Source: Sulfitobacter sp. HGT1
GTDB taxonomy: Bacteria > Pseudomonadota > Alphaproteobacteria > Rhodobacterales > Rhodobacteraceae
DNA length: 64,000 bases
NCBI RefSeq assembly: GCF_013282155.1
Contig: NZ_BLWI01000012.1
Span: 124,001 to 188,000 of the forward strand
Direction: 5' to 3'
Shown here piece after piece: positions 7,139-15,816 of this stretch. The translations under genes were made by a program, and so were the position numbers. The number at the start of each line of letters is the position of its first letter. Within the stretch, counting starts at the first letter, position 1. The notes under the pieces were generated by a model. The model was not told the origin of the DNA. It saw nothing but the letters and a program-made list of their open reading frames with translations, and searched no databases.

Positions 7139-8416
7139 ATGCTGCATTTTGTGAACGCGAAACTGATTGACCCCGAAGCAGGGACCGTGACCCGTGGCAC
7201 CTTGCGGGTCGAAGGCAGCCAGATCACGGCGATCCTGCCCGATGATGCGCCCATTCCCGCAGACAGTGCGATTGTCGATTGTCGCGGCAAATATCTGGCC
7301 CCCGGCATCGTCGATCTGGGCGTCAAGGTTTGCGAGCCGGGCGAACGTCACAAGGAAAGCTTTCGCTCCGCCGGGTTGGCGGCCGCGGCAGGCGGTGTCA
7401 CCACGATGGTCACCCGCCCCGACACCAATCCGACCATCGACAGCCCCGAAGTGCTGGAATTTGTCACCCGCCGCGCAAACGAGGCAGCGCCGGTCAATGT
7501 TGTGCCCATGGCCGCCCTGACCAAGGGCCGCGAAGGCCGCGAGATGACCGAGATAGGCTTTCTCATGGATGCAGGGGCAATCGCCTTTACCGATTGCGAC
7601 CGCGTGATCAGCGACACCAAAGTATTCTCGCGCGCGCTGACCTATGCGCGCAGTCTGGGCGCGCTGGTCATCGCCCACCCCCAGGAACCGATCCTGAGCA
7701 AGGGTGCCGCCGCAACTTCCGGAAAATTTGCATCCCTGCGCGGACTGCCCGCGGTATCGCCCATGGCCGAACGCATGGGGCTGGACCGCGACATCGCCTT
7801 GGTTGAAATGACCGGTGCCCGCTATCACGCCGACCAGATCACCACCGCCCGCGCCCTGCCCGCGCTAGAGCGTGCGAAAAAGAACGGGCTGGATATTACC
7901 GCAGGTGTGGGCATCCACCACCTGACTTTGAACGCGCTTGATGTGGCCGACTACCGGACGTTCTTCAAGCTCAAGCCCCCGCTGCGCGACGAAGACGACC
8001 GCATCGCCGTGGTCGAAGCCGTGGCATCGGGCCTGATTGACATCATCTGTTCCATGCACACCCCGCAAGACGAGGAATCCAAACGCCTGCCCTTCGAGGA
8101 AGCCGCATCCGGTGCCGTCGGCCTTGAGACTTTGCTGCCTGCCGCCTTGCGCTTGGTGCATTCCGAAATGATGGACATCGCCACCCTGTGGCGTGCGCTG
8201 TCCTTTAATCCTGCCCAACGTCTTGGCCTGCCCGGTGGCCGGCTGACCGCAGGTGCCCCCGCTGATCTGGTGTTGTTCGACGATGGAGCCCCCTTTGTCA
8301 TGGACCGCGAAACGTTGCGGTCGAAATCGCGCAACACCCCCTTTGACGGGATGCGCATGCAAGGTAAGGTCCTGGAAACCTATGTTTCCGGACAGTGTAT
8401 TTATAAGGCCTCTTAA
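7139..8416 (+). CDS. pyrC: Dihydroorotase-family protein, probably non-catalytic PyrC' type
   Basis: 425 residues from the ATG at 7139 (a GTG at 7121 would add six). The amidohydrolase frame is complete: LAPGIVDLGVKVCEPGERHK, GGVTTMVTRPDTNP, GAVGLETLLP and NPAQRLGLPGGRL. The zinc ligands are not: DxHxHxR, which carries two histidines in active enzymes, reads DLGVKVCE (about 59-66), and the DHAPH-type motif reads SMHTPQ (about 305-310). Pseudomonas PyrC' proteins, which lack activity but stabilise PyrB dodecamers, show the same loss. Standing in the pyrB operon, this gene probably does that job, and an active dihydroorotase must be encoded elsewhere. Most pipelines would call it simply dihydroorotase. 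Confidence 0.88.
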   Translation: MLHFVNAKLIDPEAGTVTRGTLRVEGSQITAILPDDAPIPADSAIVDCRGKYLAPGIVDLGVKVCEPGERHKESFRSAGLAAAAGGVTTMVTRPDTNPTIDSPEVLEFVTRRANEAAPVNVVPMAALTKGREGREMTEIGFLMDAGAIAFTDCDRVISDTKVFSRALTYARSLGALVIAHPQEPILSKGAAATSGKFASLRGLPAVSPMAERMGLDRDIALVEMTGARYHADQITTARALPALERAKKNGLDITAGVGIHHLTLNALDVADYRTFFKLKPPLRDEDDRIAVVEAVASGLIDIICSMHTPQDEESKRLPFEEAASGAVGLETLLPAALRLVHSEMMDIATLWRALSFNPAQRLGLPGGRLTAGAPADLVLFDDGAPFVMDRETLRSKSRNTPFDGMRMQGKVLETYVSGQCIYKAS

Positions 8417-8418
8417 TC

Positions 8419-9030
8419 ATGCCCATCTTTGACAGTTCGCTCAACGTGCTCGCCCTTTGGGCCGTAATTGGCTATCTTATCGGATCAATCGCCTTTGGAT
8501 TGCTGCTGGCGCGCGCCATGAACCTTGGCGATTTGCGGTCGATCGGGTCGGGCAATATCGGGGCGACGAATGTCTTGCGCACCGGCAACAAAACCGCCGC
8601 CGCGCTGACCTTGCTGCTGGACGGGGCCAAAGGGGCGGTTGCCGTTCTGCTGGCCCGTGGTTTTGCCGGCGAAGACGCGGCACAGATTGCCGCGCTTGCT
8701 GCGATGTTGGGGCATTGCTATCCGGTATGGCTGAAATTCAAAGGCGGCAAGGGCGTGGCAACATTTCTTGGCGTGCTTTTGGCGCTGGCATGGCCCGCCG
8801 GGCTGGCCTGCTGCCTGGCCTGGCTGATTGGTGCGTTTGCCACCCGCATTTCTTCCATGGGTGCCATTGCCGCCGCGTCCACCTCGACCTTCTTTCTGGT
8901 CGTTCTGGGCTACGGCAACGCGTTTTTCCTTGGCATCTTTTTGACCCTGATTATCTTTTGGCGCCACCGCGAGAACATCAAACGGATCAAAGCCGGAACA
9001 GAACCCAAGATCGGCGCAAAAAAGGCCTAA
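8419..9030 (+). CDS. plsY: Glycerol-3-phosphate acyltransferase PlsY
   Basis: 203 residues with about five membrane helices. Family motifs are present in order: SGNIGATNVLR (about 51-61), the glycine-rich KGGKGVATFLGVLLAL (about 111-126) and a basic tail. PlsY transfers the acyl group from acyl-phosphate to glycerol-3-phosphate at the inner membrane, the first step of phospholipid synthesis. It follows the PyrC-like gene by two bases and shares its operon. Confidence 0.96.
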   Translation: MPIFDSSLNVLALWAVIGYLIGSIAFGLLLARAMNLGDLRSIGSGNIGATNVLRTGNKTAAALTLLLDGAKGAVAVLLARGFAGEDAAQIAALAAMLGHCYPVWLKFKGGKGVATFLGVLLALAWPAGLACCLAWLIGAFATRISSMGAIAAASTSTFFLVVLGYGNAFFLGIFLTLIIFWRHRENIKRIKAGTEPKIGAKKA

Positions 9031-9036
9031 GCCGCA

Positions 9037-9294
9037 ATGCAGCAGTTTTTAACGGCCTTTCATGCGCTGCCCCCGGGCACACATAAAGGGTCGTTTCAGG
9101 GCAGGCTTTATGTCTTTTCCAAAAGCAGCTTCGCACATGGCAAAAGCTGGAAACTGGTCGCCGAGGAACTGGGCGGCACCGATTATATCAGCTTGAACCT
9201 TTATGATCTGGCCAGCGGCCCGCGCCTGTACCCGTGCGAAATGCCCGCAGAAAAAGTGGTAAACTTCGTCTGCGGGCTGAAACAGGTCGGCTGA
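9037..9294 (+). CDS. Small conserved-looking protein, function unknown
   Basis: 85 residues, six bases after plsY. No signal or membrane segment is present. The sequence is mixed charged/aromatic: SFQGRLYVFSKSSFAHGKSW, then GGTDYISLNLYDL and CEMPAEKVVNFVCGL, consistent with a small alpha/beta fold. Two cysteines are present, with no zinc-binding pair. It closes the pyrB-plsY operon and ends three bases before the end of the convergent gshA. No family is assigned. Confidence 0.75.
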   Translation: MQQFLTAFHALPPGTHKGSFQGRLYVFSKSSFAHGKSWKLVAEELGGTDYISLNLYDLASGPRLYPCEMPAEKVVNFVCGLKQVG

Positions 9295-9297
9295 TCG

Positions 9298-10668
9298 TTA
9301 GTAAGAATAGTCGGCGTAGATGCGGCTTAGATCGCCGTGCCACTTGCCGTTGTAATCCTCAAGCAACTCATCGGCCGGAACCTTGCCGGTCTCGATGCTT
9401 TCCTTCAGCGCATTCAGGAAATGCGTCTCGTCAGGGACCATGCCACCGGCCCCCGTCCGCGCACGCGCTTTCAAACCATGCTCGGACAGTGCCACGGCTT
9501 CGCGCGCCAGATCATGCATTTTTACGCCGTTGAACTCCGCCTGAAGCCCGTCAACCGAGGCCGCGACCCGCAACCCTTCGCGCGTCTCGGCATCCCAGCC
9601 CTTGACCAGATCCCACGCGCCATCCAGTGCGGTCTGGTCATACATCAGCCCGACCCAAAACGCGGGCAAGGCACATAGACGCCGCCAAGGGCCGCCATCC
9701 GCGCCGCGCATTTCGATGAACTTTTTGATCCGCGCCTCGGGGAATGCGGTTGTCAGATGATCCGCCCAATCGCTTAACGTCGGCTTTTCGCCGGGCAATG
9801 CAGGCAGCTTGCCCTTCAGGAAATCACGGAAAGACTGGCCAAGCGCGTCAATATACTGCCCGTCGCGGTAGACAAAATACATCGGCACATCCAACGCATA
9901 TTCAACCCAACGCTCGAACCCCATGCCGTCTTCGAAGGCCCAAGGCAACATGCCGGTGCGTGCAGGGTCCAGATCCCGCCACACCCGGCTGCGCCAGCTT
10001 TTATGGCCGTTCGGCTTGCCCTCAAAGAACGGGGAATTTGCGAATAATGCGGTGGCAACCGGCTGCAACGCCAGTGCGACCCGCAGCTTTTGCACCATGT
10101 CCGCCTCTGATCCGAAATCAAGGTTCACCTGAACGGTGCAGGTCCGGCGCATCATGACCCGGCCCATCGTGCCGACCTTGGTCATATATTCGTTCATCAA
10201 CTTGTAACGCCCCTTGGGCATCAGATCCATCTGCTCGTGGGTCCATACCGGTGCTGCACCCAGCCCGATAAAACCCGCGCCGATCCGGTCTGCCACATCG
10301 CGCACTTCGCGCAAATGCGCGTTCACCTCGTCGCATGTCTCGTGGATGGTCTCGACCGGTGCGCCCGACAGCTCAAGCTGCCCGCCCGGCTCAAGCGACA
10401 CATTGGCACCGTCCTTGACCAGACCAATCAGCTTGCCGCCTTCCTCGACGGGGGCCCAGCCATGGCCATCGCGCAAGCCTTCAAGCATCGCCAGGATAGA
10501 ACAGTCGCCCTCATAGGGCAGCGGCAACAGCGTTTCCTTGTTATAGCCGAACTTCTCGTGCTCGGTCCCGATGCGCCAGTCTTCTTTGGGCTTGCAGCCG
10601 TCAGCCAGATATTCTGCCAACTGCGCGTGATTTTCGATCGGGCCACCGCCGGATTGAGGGATAGACAT
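9298..10668 (-). CDS. gshA: Glutamate-cysteine ligase (plant/alphaproteobacterial type)
   Basis: 456 residues from the ATG at 10668, preceded by a GGAG about 12 bases away; an upstream ATG at 10725 would add 19 residues without family character. Recognisable motifs are IGTEHEKFGYN (about 38-48), SLEPGGQLELSGAP (about 113-126), RTCTVQVNLDFGSEADM and HLTTAFPEARIKKFIEMRGAD with PAFWVGLMYD. These mark the class found in plants and alphaproteobacteria rather than the enteric one. It joins glutamate and cysteine in the ATP-dependent, rate-limiting step of glutathione synthesis. It is monocistronic and convergent with the plsY operon. Confidence 0.95.
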   Translation of the reverse strand: MSIPQSGGGPIENHAQLAEYLADGCKPKEDWRIGTEHEKFGYNKETLLPLPYEGDCSILAMLEGLRDGHGWAPVEEGGKLIGLVKDGANVSLEPGGQLELSGAPVETIHETCDEVNAHLREVRDVADRIGAGFIGLGAAPVWTHEQMDLMPKGRYKLMNEYMTKVGTMGRVMMRRTCTVQVNLDFGSEADMVQKLRVALALQPVATALFANSPFFEGKPNGHKSWRSRVWRDLDPARTGMLPWAFEDGMGFERWVEYALDVPMYFVYRDGQYIDALGQSFRDFLKGKLPALPGEKPTLSDWADHLTTAFPEARIKKFIEMRGADGGPWRRLCALPAFWVGLMYDQTALDGAWDLVKGWDAETREGLRVAASVDGLQAEFNGVKMHDLAREAVALSEHGLKARARTGAGGMVPDETHFLNALKESIETGKVPADELLEDYNGKWHGDLSRIYADYSY

Positions 10669-10756
10669 AAGGGGAGGCTCCGGGATTGTTTCACTAAATG
10701 TCGGTGCGAAAATGATTTCGCTCAATTAGTAGGGATGGTGCGAATTCGTGGGGGTG

Positions 10757-11284
10757 TCAATGCAACAGGGCACGCGCAGGGCGCATGGATTGCCGCTCCC
10801 AGATCACAACCGAAAGCGTCTTGTCATCGGCAAGCTCCGCCAGCATGCGCTCGGTTTTCAACCCCGGAAGCGCTGCAAAGGCATCAAACAACGCGTCAGA
10901 TCCGGCCGCATCCACCGGTATCATCACGGCATTTTGTCCGGGCTGTTCCAGCTTCCAATGAGCAGGATAGGCCCCGCGCTCCAAACTCAGCCGCTCCATC
11001 TCGCGCAGAGCCACAACCCCGCCCGTCAGCGGACCGAAATAGGCGATCTGTCCCTCGTCCACCTGAACGGCCCCCGCGCCAAGCCCGGATTTGCGAAACC
11101 GCCCGCGCTGCACACCCAACCAGACAAAGGCAATACCCGCGGCGATCAGCGCATATCCCGGCACAGCCAACAACAGACCCGGCCCCATGACCAGCCACAG
11201 CCCGAACAAGGCAACCGCCGCGCCGCCCAAAACCTCGCGCCAACGCCACAACTCGGCTTTCGCCTCAGGCCGTAAAAAACTCAT
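10757..11284 (-). CDS. Membrane protein of unknown function
   Basis: 175 residues. Two hydrophobic helices lie near the N-terminus (about 20-37 and 40-60, ALFGLWLVMGPGLLLAVPGY), then RGRFRKSGLGAGAVQVDEGQ and a soluble domain of about 100 residues with alternating strands. The layout (two helices plus a PH-like cytoplasmic domain) resembles small roseobacter membrane proteins, but no family is claimed. It lies between gshA and rsmE on the same strand. Any operon link with rsmE is weakened by the hairpin at 11331-11347. Confidence 0.75.
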   Translation of the reverse strand: MSFLRPEAKAELWRWREVLGGAAVALFGLWLVMGPGLLLAVPGYALIAAGIAFVWLGVQRGRFRKSGLGAGAVQVDEGQIAYFGPLTGGVVALREMERLSLERGAYPAHWKLEQPGQNAVMIPVDAAGSDALFDAFAALPGLKTERMLAELADDKTLSVVIWERQSMRPARALLH

Positions 11285-11300
11285 ACCCCAACCCCGTTTT

Positions 11301-11347
11301 CATTTTGCCAGATAAACTCCACGGGGGTGTGGGGGTGTGAAACCCCC
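11301..11347 (-). repeat. Roseobacter-type intergenic repeat with G-rich hairpin (copy 1)
   Basis: Read leftward, a gggggt/accccc hairpin lies about 30-45 bases after the rsmE stop. It is followed by GTGGAGTTTATCTGGCAAAATGAAAA. The same core recurs at 16774-16810 and, partly, at 23458-23480. The hairpin may terminate rsmE transcription. Confidence 0.5.
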
Positions 11348-11378
11348 GCCTGCACGCCCAAAACCAACAGCTCGGCGC

Positions 11379-12101
11379 TCAAGACCAATCCCCCAACGCC
11401 TGCTGCCAAACCGTCATCGCCGCAACAGCAGCAGTATCCGCCCTCAGGATCCGCGGCCCCAAGGGAACCGCCTGCGAAAAATCCAACCCGCGCAACCGCG
11501 CCCGCTCGCGCTCTGAAAAGCCGCCCTCAGGCCCGATCAGAATGCCCCAGGGTCCGGCTTTCGTCAGCCCCGGCCCGGCCTCTCCCCCCACCAGCGCCTC
11601 GTCGCAAAACATCAAGGACCGATCAGGCTCCCACTGGTCCAACAGCCGGTCCAGTTTTACCATCTCGGCCACTTCGGGCACGAATGTCCCGCCGCATTGC
11701 TCTGCCGCTTCGACGGCATGGGCTTGCAGGCGGTCGCGCTGGACCCGCCCCGAATTGGTAAAATCGGTCTGCACCGGCACGATGCGCCGCGCGCCCATCT
11801 CGGTGGCTTTTTCGACGATGAAATCTGTCCGCGCCTTTTTGATCGGCGCAAAGATCAGCCACAGGTCGGGCGGCATCTGCACAGGCTTCGTCGCCTCCAC
11901 ACAGCTTAGGATGCCGCCACGTTTGCCCGCTTGGGCAACCTGCGCCAGCCATTCGCCATCGCTGCCGTTGAACAGCAACACATGCGCGCCCTCGGTTTGC
12001 CGCATCACCCCGAAAAGGTAATGCGCTTGCGCTTTGTCCAAAGGAACGGATTGCCCCGGCCCCAAGGGATGCTCTACATAAAGTCTGATTTTCGCGTTCA
12101 T
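11379..12101 (-). CDS. rsmE: 16S rRNA (uracil-1498-N3)-methyltransferase
   Basis: 240 residues from the ATG at 12101; an ATG at 12119 would overlap the divergent ubiA start and adds unlikely residues. An N-terminal PUA-like part (AKIRLYVEHPLGPGQSVPLD, HYLFGVMRQTEG) precedes a SPOUT methyltransferase part with the knot motifs ILIGPEGGFSERE and PLGPRILRADTAAVAAM near the C-terminus. RsmE methylates U1498 of 16S rRNA using S-adenosylmethionine. Only 12 bases separate its start from ubiA, so both promoters must lie in each other's coding region or in that gap. Confidence 0.95.
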   Translation of the reverse strand: MNAKIRLYVEHPLGPGQSVPLDKAQAHYLFGVMRQTEGAHVLLFNGSDGEWLAQVAQAGKRGGILSCVEATKPVQMPPDLWLIFAPIKKARTDFIVEKATEMGARRIVPVQTDFTNSGRVQRDRLQAHAVEAAEQCGGTFVPEVAEMVKLDRLLDQWEPDRSLMFCDEALVGGEAGPGLTKAGPWGILIGPEGGFSERERARLRGLDFSQAVPLGPRILRADTAAVAAMTVWQQALGDWS

Positions 12102-12113
12102 AGGCAATGATAT

Positions 12114-13088
12114 ATGCAAGACGGCTCCCCTGTACCAGATGGCACTGACAATGATCGCGTGGCGGATGCGGCATCTGACAATTGGGTTGACCGTTTTGCC
12201 CCTGCCTTTACGCGCCCCTATCTGCGTCTGAGCCGGGCAGACCGCCCGATTGGCACCTGGCTTTTATTGCTGCCATGCTGGTGGGGGTTGGCGCTTGCGA
12301 TGCTGTCTGACCAGCAACCGCGCCTGTTCGATCTGTGGATCTTCATCGGCTGCGGCCTGGGGGCATGGCTGATGCGCGGTGCGGGATGCACCTGGAACGA
12401 CATCACCGATCGCGATTTCGATGCGCAGGTTGCCCGCACACGGTCGCGTCCGATCCCTTCGGGTCAGGTCAGTGTGAAAGGTGCCGTTGCGTGGATGGTC
12501 GCACAGGCCCTGATCGCATTCTGCATCTTGCTCAGCTTCAACTACGCCGCCATTTCGCTGGGCATTCTGGCCTTGCTGCCGGTTGCGATCTACCCCTTTG
12601 CCAAGCGGATTACATGGTGGCCACAGGTGTTTTTGGGCATCGCGTTCAACTGGGGGGCCCTACTGGCATGGACAGCCCATACCGGATCACTGGGCGCGCC
12701 TGCGGTGGTCTTGTATCTGGCGGGCATCGCCTGGACGTTGTTTTACGACACGATTTATGCCCACCAGGACACCGAAGACGACGCCTTGATCGGGGTCAAA
12801 TCCACGGCCCGCCTGTTTGGCGACAACACCTCGCAATGGTTGCGCCGTTTTCTGATGGCGACGGTCGGGCTGATGGGGCTGGCCGTCATTTTCGCCCTGC
12901 GCGAGAATGCATCCTTTCTGGCGATGGTCCTGGCCATCGGCGGGCCTTGGGCGATGGGGTGGCACATGGCGTGGCAATTGCGCGGTCTGGACATCAACAA
13001 TAACGACAAGCTGTTGCAACTGTTTCGCGTTAACCGCGATACCGGCATAATTCCGCTGTTATTTTTCGCAGCGGCACTGCTGGCCTGA
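12114..13088 (+). CDS. ubiA: 4-hydroxybenzoate polyprenyltransferase
   Basis: 324 residues. A polar lead of about 40 residues precedes RPIGTWLLLLPCWWGLAL and seven or so further membrane helices. The two Asp-rich prenyl-diphosphate motifs are intact: NDITDRDFDAQVARTRSRPI (about 91-110) and YDTIYAHQDTEDD (about 211-223). The enzyme attaches the polyprenyl chain to 4-hydroxybenzoate in ubiquinone synthesis at the inner membrane. It is divergent from rsmE and followed by the OmpA-family gene after 63 bases. Confidence 0.95.
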   Translation: MQDGSPVPDGTDNDRVADAASDNWVDRFAPAFTRPYLRLSRADRPIGTWLLLLPCWWGLALAMLSDQQPRLFDLWIFIGCGLGAWLMRGAGCTWNDITDRDFDAQVARTRSRPIPSGQVSVKGAVAWMVAQALIAFCILLSFNYAAISLGILALLPVAIYPFAKRITWWPQVFLGIAFNWGALLAWTAHTGSLGAPAVVLYLAGIAWTLFYDTIYAHQDTEDDALIGVKSTARLFGDNTSQWLRRFLMATVGLMGLAVIFALRENASFLAMVLAIGGPWAMGWHMAWQLRGLDINNNDKLLQLFRVNRDTGIIPLLFFAAALLA

Positions 13089-13151
13089 TTGCACAGCCCT
13101 GCCCCGACGCGTATCAACTAGTTTATCGTTAACGATCCCAGAAATGAGCTT

Positions 13152-15041
13152 ATGCGTCTGTCTGCCCTTCTGATCATCGCGCTGACCTTTTCAGCGGCGG
13201 CAATGTTATCCCTCGTTGCTGCAAATTTCTCGGTCAAGCTGATCGAGGAAAACTCTGAAATCGGCGTGCGCGATGCGTTGGATGAAAAAGGCATGACATG
13301 GGCAGAAGTCGAAGCAGACGGCCTTCAGGTTGCCCTCTCGGGAACCGCCCCGAACGAGGTGATCCGCTTTAATGCGCTCAGCACAGCAGGCTCCGTCGTC
13401 GATGCGGCCCGTGTGATTGATCTGATGGCGGTCGAATCGCAAGCGGCGATCGCGGCCCCTCGGTTTTCGGCCGAGATATTGCGCAATGATTCCGGCGTGT
13501 CCATCAGCGGGTTGATCCCGACAACGACAGACCGGGACGCCGCCATGGATCGCTTTTATGCGATGGCAGGTCAGGAAAACGTCGCGGATTTTCTGGAATC
13601 CGCAAACTATCCGTCCCCCGACGGGTGGGAAGACGCGTTCGGCTTTGCCATTGCAGCGATGGAAAAACTGCCCCGCGCCAAAGTTTCCGTTGCCGCAGGG
13701 CGCGTCACCATTACCGCGATCTCTGACAGCTCAGAGGCCAAAGCCCGCCTCGAAGCCCAACTGCGCCGCGCGACGCCTCCGGGCTTGATCGTCACCATGG
13801 ATATTTCCGCCCCGCGCCCCGTGATCACCCCCTTTACCCTGCGCTTCCAGATCAGCGACGAGGCAACGGATTTTGACGGGTGCAGCGCCGATACCGAAGC
13901 GGCCCGTGATCAGATCCTCAAGGCTGCGGTCAAGGCCGGCGCATCCGAAGGCCAGCGCTGTACCATCGGGATGGGTGTGCCAACCCCCCGTTGGGCCGAT
14001 GCCGTTCAAACAGCAATCGCCGCGCTGGACAAAATCGGCGGTGGATCCGTCAGTTTTGTGGATGCCGACATTCATCTGACAGCAAAGGAAGGCACCGATC
14101 AGGCCCTGTTCGACCGTGTGATCGGGGAACTTGAAAACGCATTGCCGGATGTCTTTGCCCTGTCAGCGAAACTGCCCGTGACATCGGACCCGAATGCCGG
14201 CCCGCCGGAATTCGTCGCGACCCTGTCCCCCCAAGGCGATGTGCAACTGCGCGGCCGGCTCAGCAACGACGATTTACGTGAACTGGCCGACAGCTATGCC
14301 AAGGCCAGCTTCGGCTCGGACAAGGTCTATACTGCGGCCCGCATCGTTGATGATCTGCCCAGTGACTGGCCAACCCGCGTGCTGTCCGGTCTGGACGCCC
14401 TGTCAAAGCTTTCGAATGGCACGGTGATTGTCAGCCCCGACACGATCAGCGTCACCGGCAACACCGGCAACCCTGATGCCGGATCGGAAATCGCGACCTT
14501 GCTGGCCGGCAAGCTGGGCGAAGGCCAAGACTACGACGTCAAGGTGGTCTATCAAAAGCAGCTTGATCCGGTGCTGGGTCTTCCGACCCCCGAAGAATGC
14601 GAAAAACAGATCGGCGCTGTCGTAGCCGAAGGCAAGATCAACTTTGAGCCGGGCAGCGCCACCATCGATTCGTCTGCCCTTGGCACGATGGACAAGATCG
14701 CCGAGATTTTGAAAGACTGCGGCGATATCGCGCTCGAGGTTCAGGGCTATACCGACAGTCAGGGCCGCGAGGAAATGAACCTTGCCCTCAGCCAATCGCG
14801 TGCCCAATCGGTCTTGAACGAACTGCGTGCCCGTCGTGTGCTGACCGCGTCCTTTGTCGCAAAAGGCTTTGGCGAAGCAGAGCCTGTCGCCTCGAACGAT
14901 ACCGAAGAAGGTCGCGAAGCCAACCGCCGGATCGAGTTCCGGCTAATCCGGCCGGAAACGGACGAAACAGCGCTGGAAAACACCGAAGATACAGGCGATA
15001 CAGAAGCTGGCGCATCTACGACCACGCAGGAAGGCAACTAA
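13152..15041 (+). CDS. Large OmpA-family protein with BON-like repeats
   Basis: 629 residues. A hydrophobic N-terminal export segment (about 3-24) is followed by a long periplasmic region with several BON-like stretches, for example WAEVEADGLQVALSGTAPNE, where short alpha/beta repeats recur to about residue 480. The last part is a canonical OmpA peptidoglycan-binding domain (about 495-600): INFEPGSATIDSSAL, LEVQGYTDSQG, NLALSQSRAQSVLNEL, VAKGFGEAEPVASN and NRRIEFRL. The Thr/Glu-rich tail is disordered. It probably tethers the envelope to the cell wall. The next gene starts three bases later and is likely its partner. Confidence 0.88.
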   Translation: MRLSALLIIALTFSAAAMLSLVAANFSVKLIEENSEIGVRDALDEKGMTWAEVEADGLQVALSGTAPNEVIRFNALSTAGSVVDAARVIDLMAVESQAAIAAPRFSAEILRNDSGVSISGLIPTTTDRDAAMDRFYAMAGQENVADFLESANYPSPDGWEDAFGFAIAAMEKLPRAKVSVAAGRVTITAISDSSEAKARLEAQLRRATPPGLIVTMDISAPRPVITPFTLRFQISDEATDFDGCSADTEAARDQILKAAVKAGASEGQRCTIGMGVPTPRWADAVQTAIAALDKIGGGSVSFVDADIHLTAKEGTDQALFDRVIGELENALPDVFALSAKLPVTSDPNAGPPEFVATLSPQGDVQLRGRLSNDDLRELADSYAKASFGSDKVYTAARIVDDLPSDWPTRVLSGLDALSKLSNGTVIVSPDTISVTGNTGNPDAGSEIATLLAGKLGEGQDYDVKVVYQKQLDPVLGLPTPEECEKQIGAVVAEGKINFEPGSATIDSSALGTMDKIAEILKDCGDIALEVQGYTDSQGREEMNLALSQSRAQSVLNELRARRVLTASFVAKGFGEAEPVASNDTEEGREANRRIEFRLIRPETDETALENTEDTGDTEAGASTTTQEGN

Positions 15042-15044
15042 CAC

Positions 15045-15371
15045 ATGAGCAGAACCGAGTTTATTATCGCTACTGCGATTATCCTGTTCGTCGCCTTTTG
15101 CATGGGCTGGTTTGCCAATTGGCTTTTGCACCGCTTTACGCGCGTCGCAGCCGATGATGTGGCCCAGCTGGACCGGATGAGCCAGGAACTGCACGAAGCC
15201 GAAGAAACCCGAGATCAGGCGATCACCTATCTGCAACAACGCGAGGCAGAGCTGACCAACCAGCTGAGCCAAACCGAAGCGGAATTGCGCGCGGCGATGG
15301 ACGGGTTGCGCGATGCACGCCACGAAGCCGAAGAAATGCGCGCCTATATCGAACGCCAACAGGCCGGGTAA
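15045..15371 (+). CDS. Membrane-anchored coiled-coil protein
   Basis: 108 residues. One N-terminal membrane helix (about 5-26, FIIATAIILFVAFCMGWFAN) is followed by a continuous charged coiled coil (about 38-106), rich in Glu, Gln, Ala and Leu in heptad spacing (LDRMSQELHEAEETRDQA). It starts three bases after the OmpA-family gene and stops directly against the convergent moaE stop. The function is unknown. The pairing suggests a scaffold acting with the OmpA protein. Confidence 0.82.
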   Translation: MSRTEFIIATAIILFVAFCMGWFANWLLHRFTRVAADDVAQLDRMSQELHEAEETRDQAITYLQQREAELTNQLSQTEAELRAAMDGLRDARHEAEEMRAYIERQQAG

Positions 15372-15815
15372 TTACCAGCGGGCCAACGCGTCCTCGTCCT
15401 CATCCTTTGATTCAACCCACCCTGCGCCGGTCTTTGTGATTTCACGTTTCCAGAACGGCGCACGGGATTTCAGATAATCCATCAGAAACTCTGCCGCTTG
15501 AAACGCATCCTTGCGGTGACGGGCCGCAGTCGCGACCATCATGATCATTTCGCCCGGTACCAATCGGCCATAGCGGTGAATAACCAGCGCATCCCCCAAG
15601 GAAAACCGCGCCATCGCCTGCTCGGCCATACCGCGCAACGCCTTTTCCGTCATGCCGGGATAATGCTCGATCTCCATCGCCTCCAGCGGATCATCCGGCA
15701 GATCCCGCACAACGCCGGTAAAGGTGACAATCGCGCCCATATCCTTGTGCCCGCCTGCGAAATCCGCTGACACAGCGCCCAGATCAAACGCCTCCTGCTG
15801 CACCGAGATATGCAT
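15372..15815 (-). CDS. moaE: Molybdopterin synthase catalytic subunit
   Basis: 147 residues, the family length. VTFTGVVRDL, EHYPGMTEKALRGM, HRYGRLVPGEMIMMVATAAR and RHRKDAFQAAEFLMDYLKSR mark the MoaE fold, with the active-site lysines in the last helix region (KSRAPFWKRE). With MoaD it inserts the dithiolene sulfurs into precursor Z to make molybdopterin. It follows moaD by one base on the leftward uvrC-pgsA-moaD-moaE strand. Confidence 0.96.
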   Translation of the reverse strand: MHISVQQEAFDLGAVSADFAGGHKDMGAIVTFTGVVRDLPDDPLEAMEIEHYPGMTEKALRGMAEQAMARFSLGDALVIHRYGRLVPGEMIMMVATAARHRKDAFQAAEFLMDYLKSRAPFWKREITKTGAGWVESKDEDEDALARW

Positions 15816-15816
15816 G

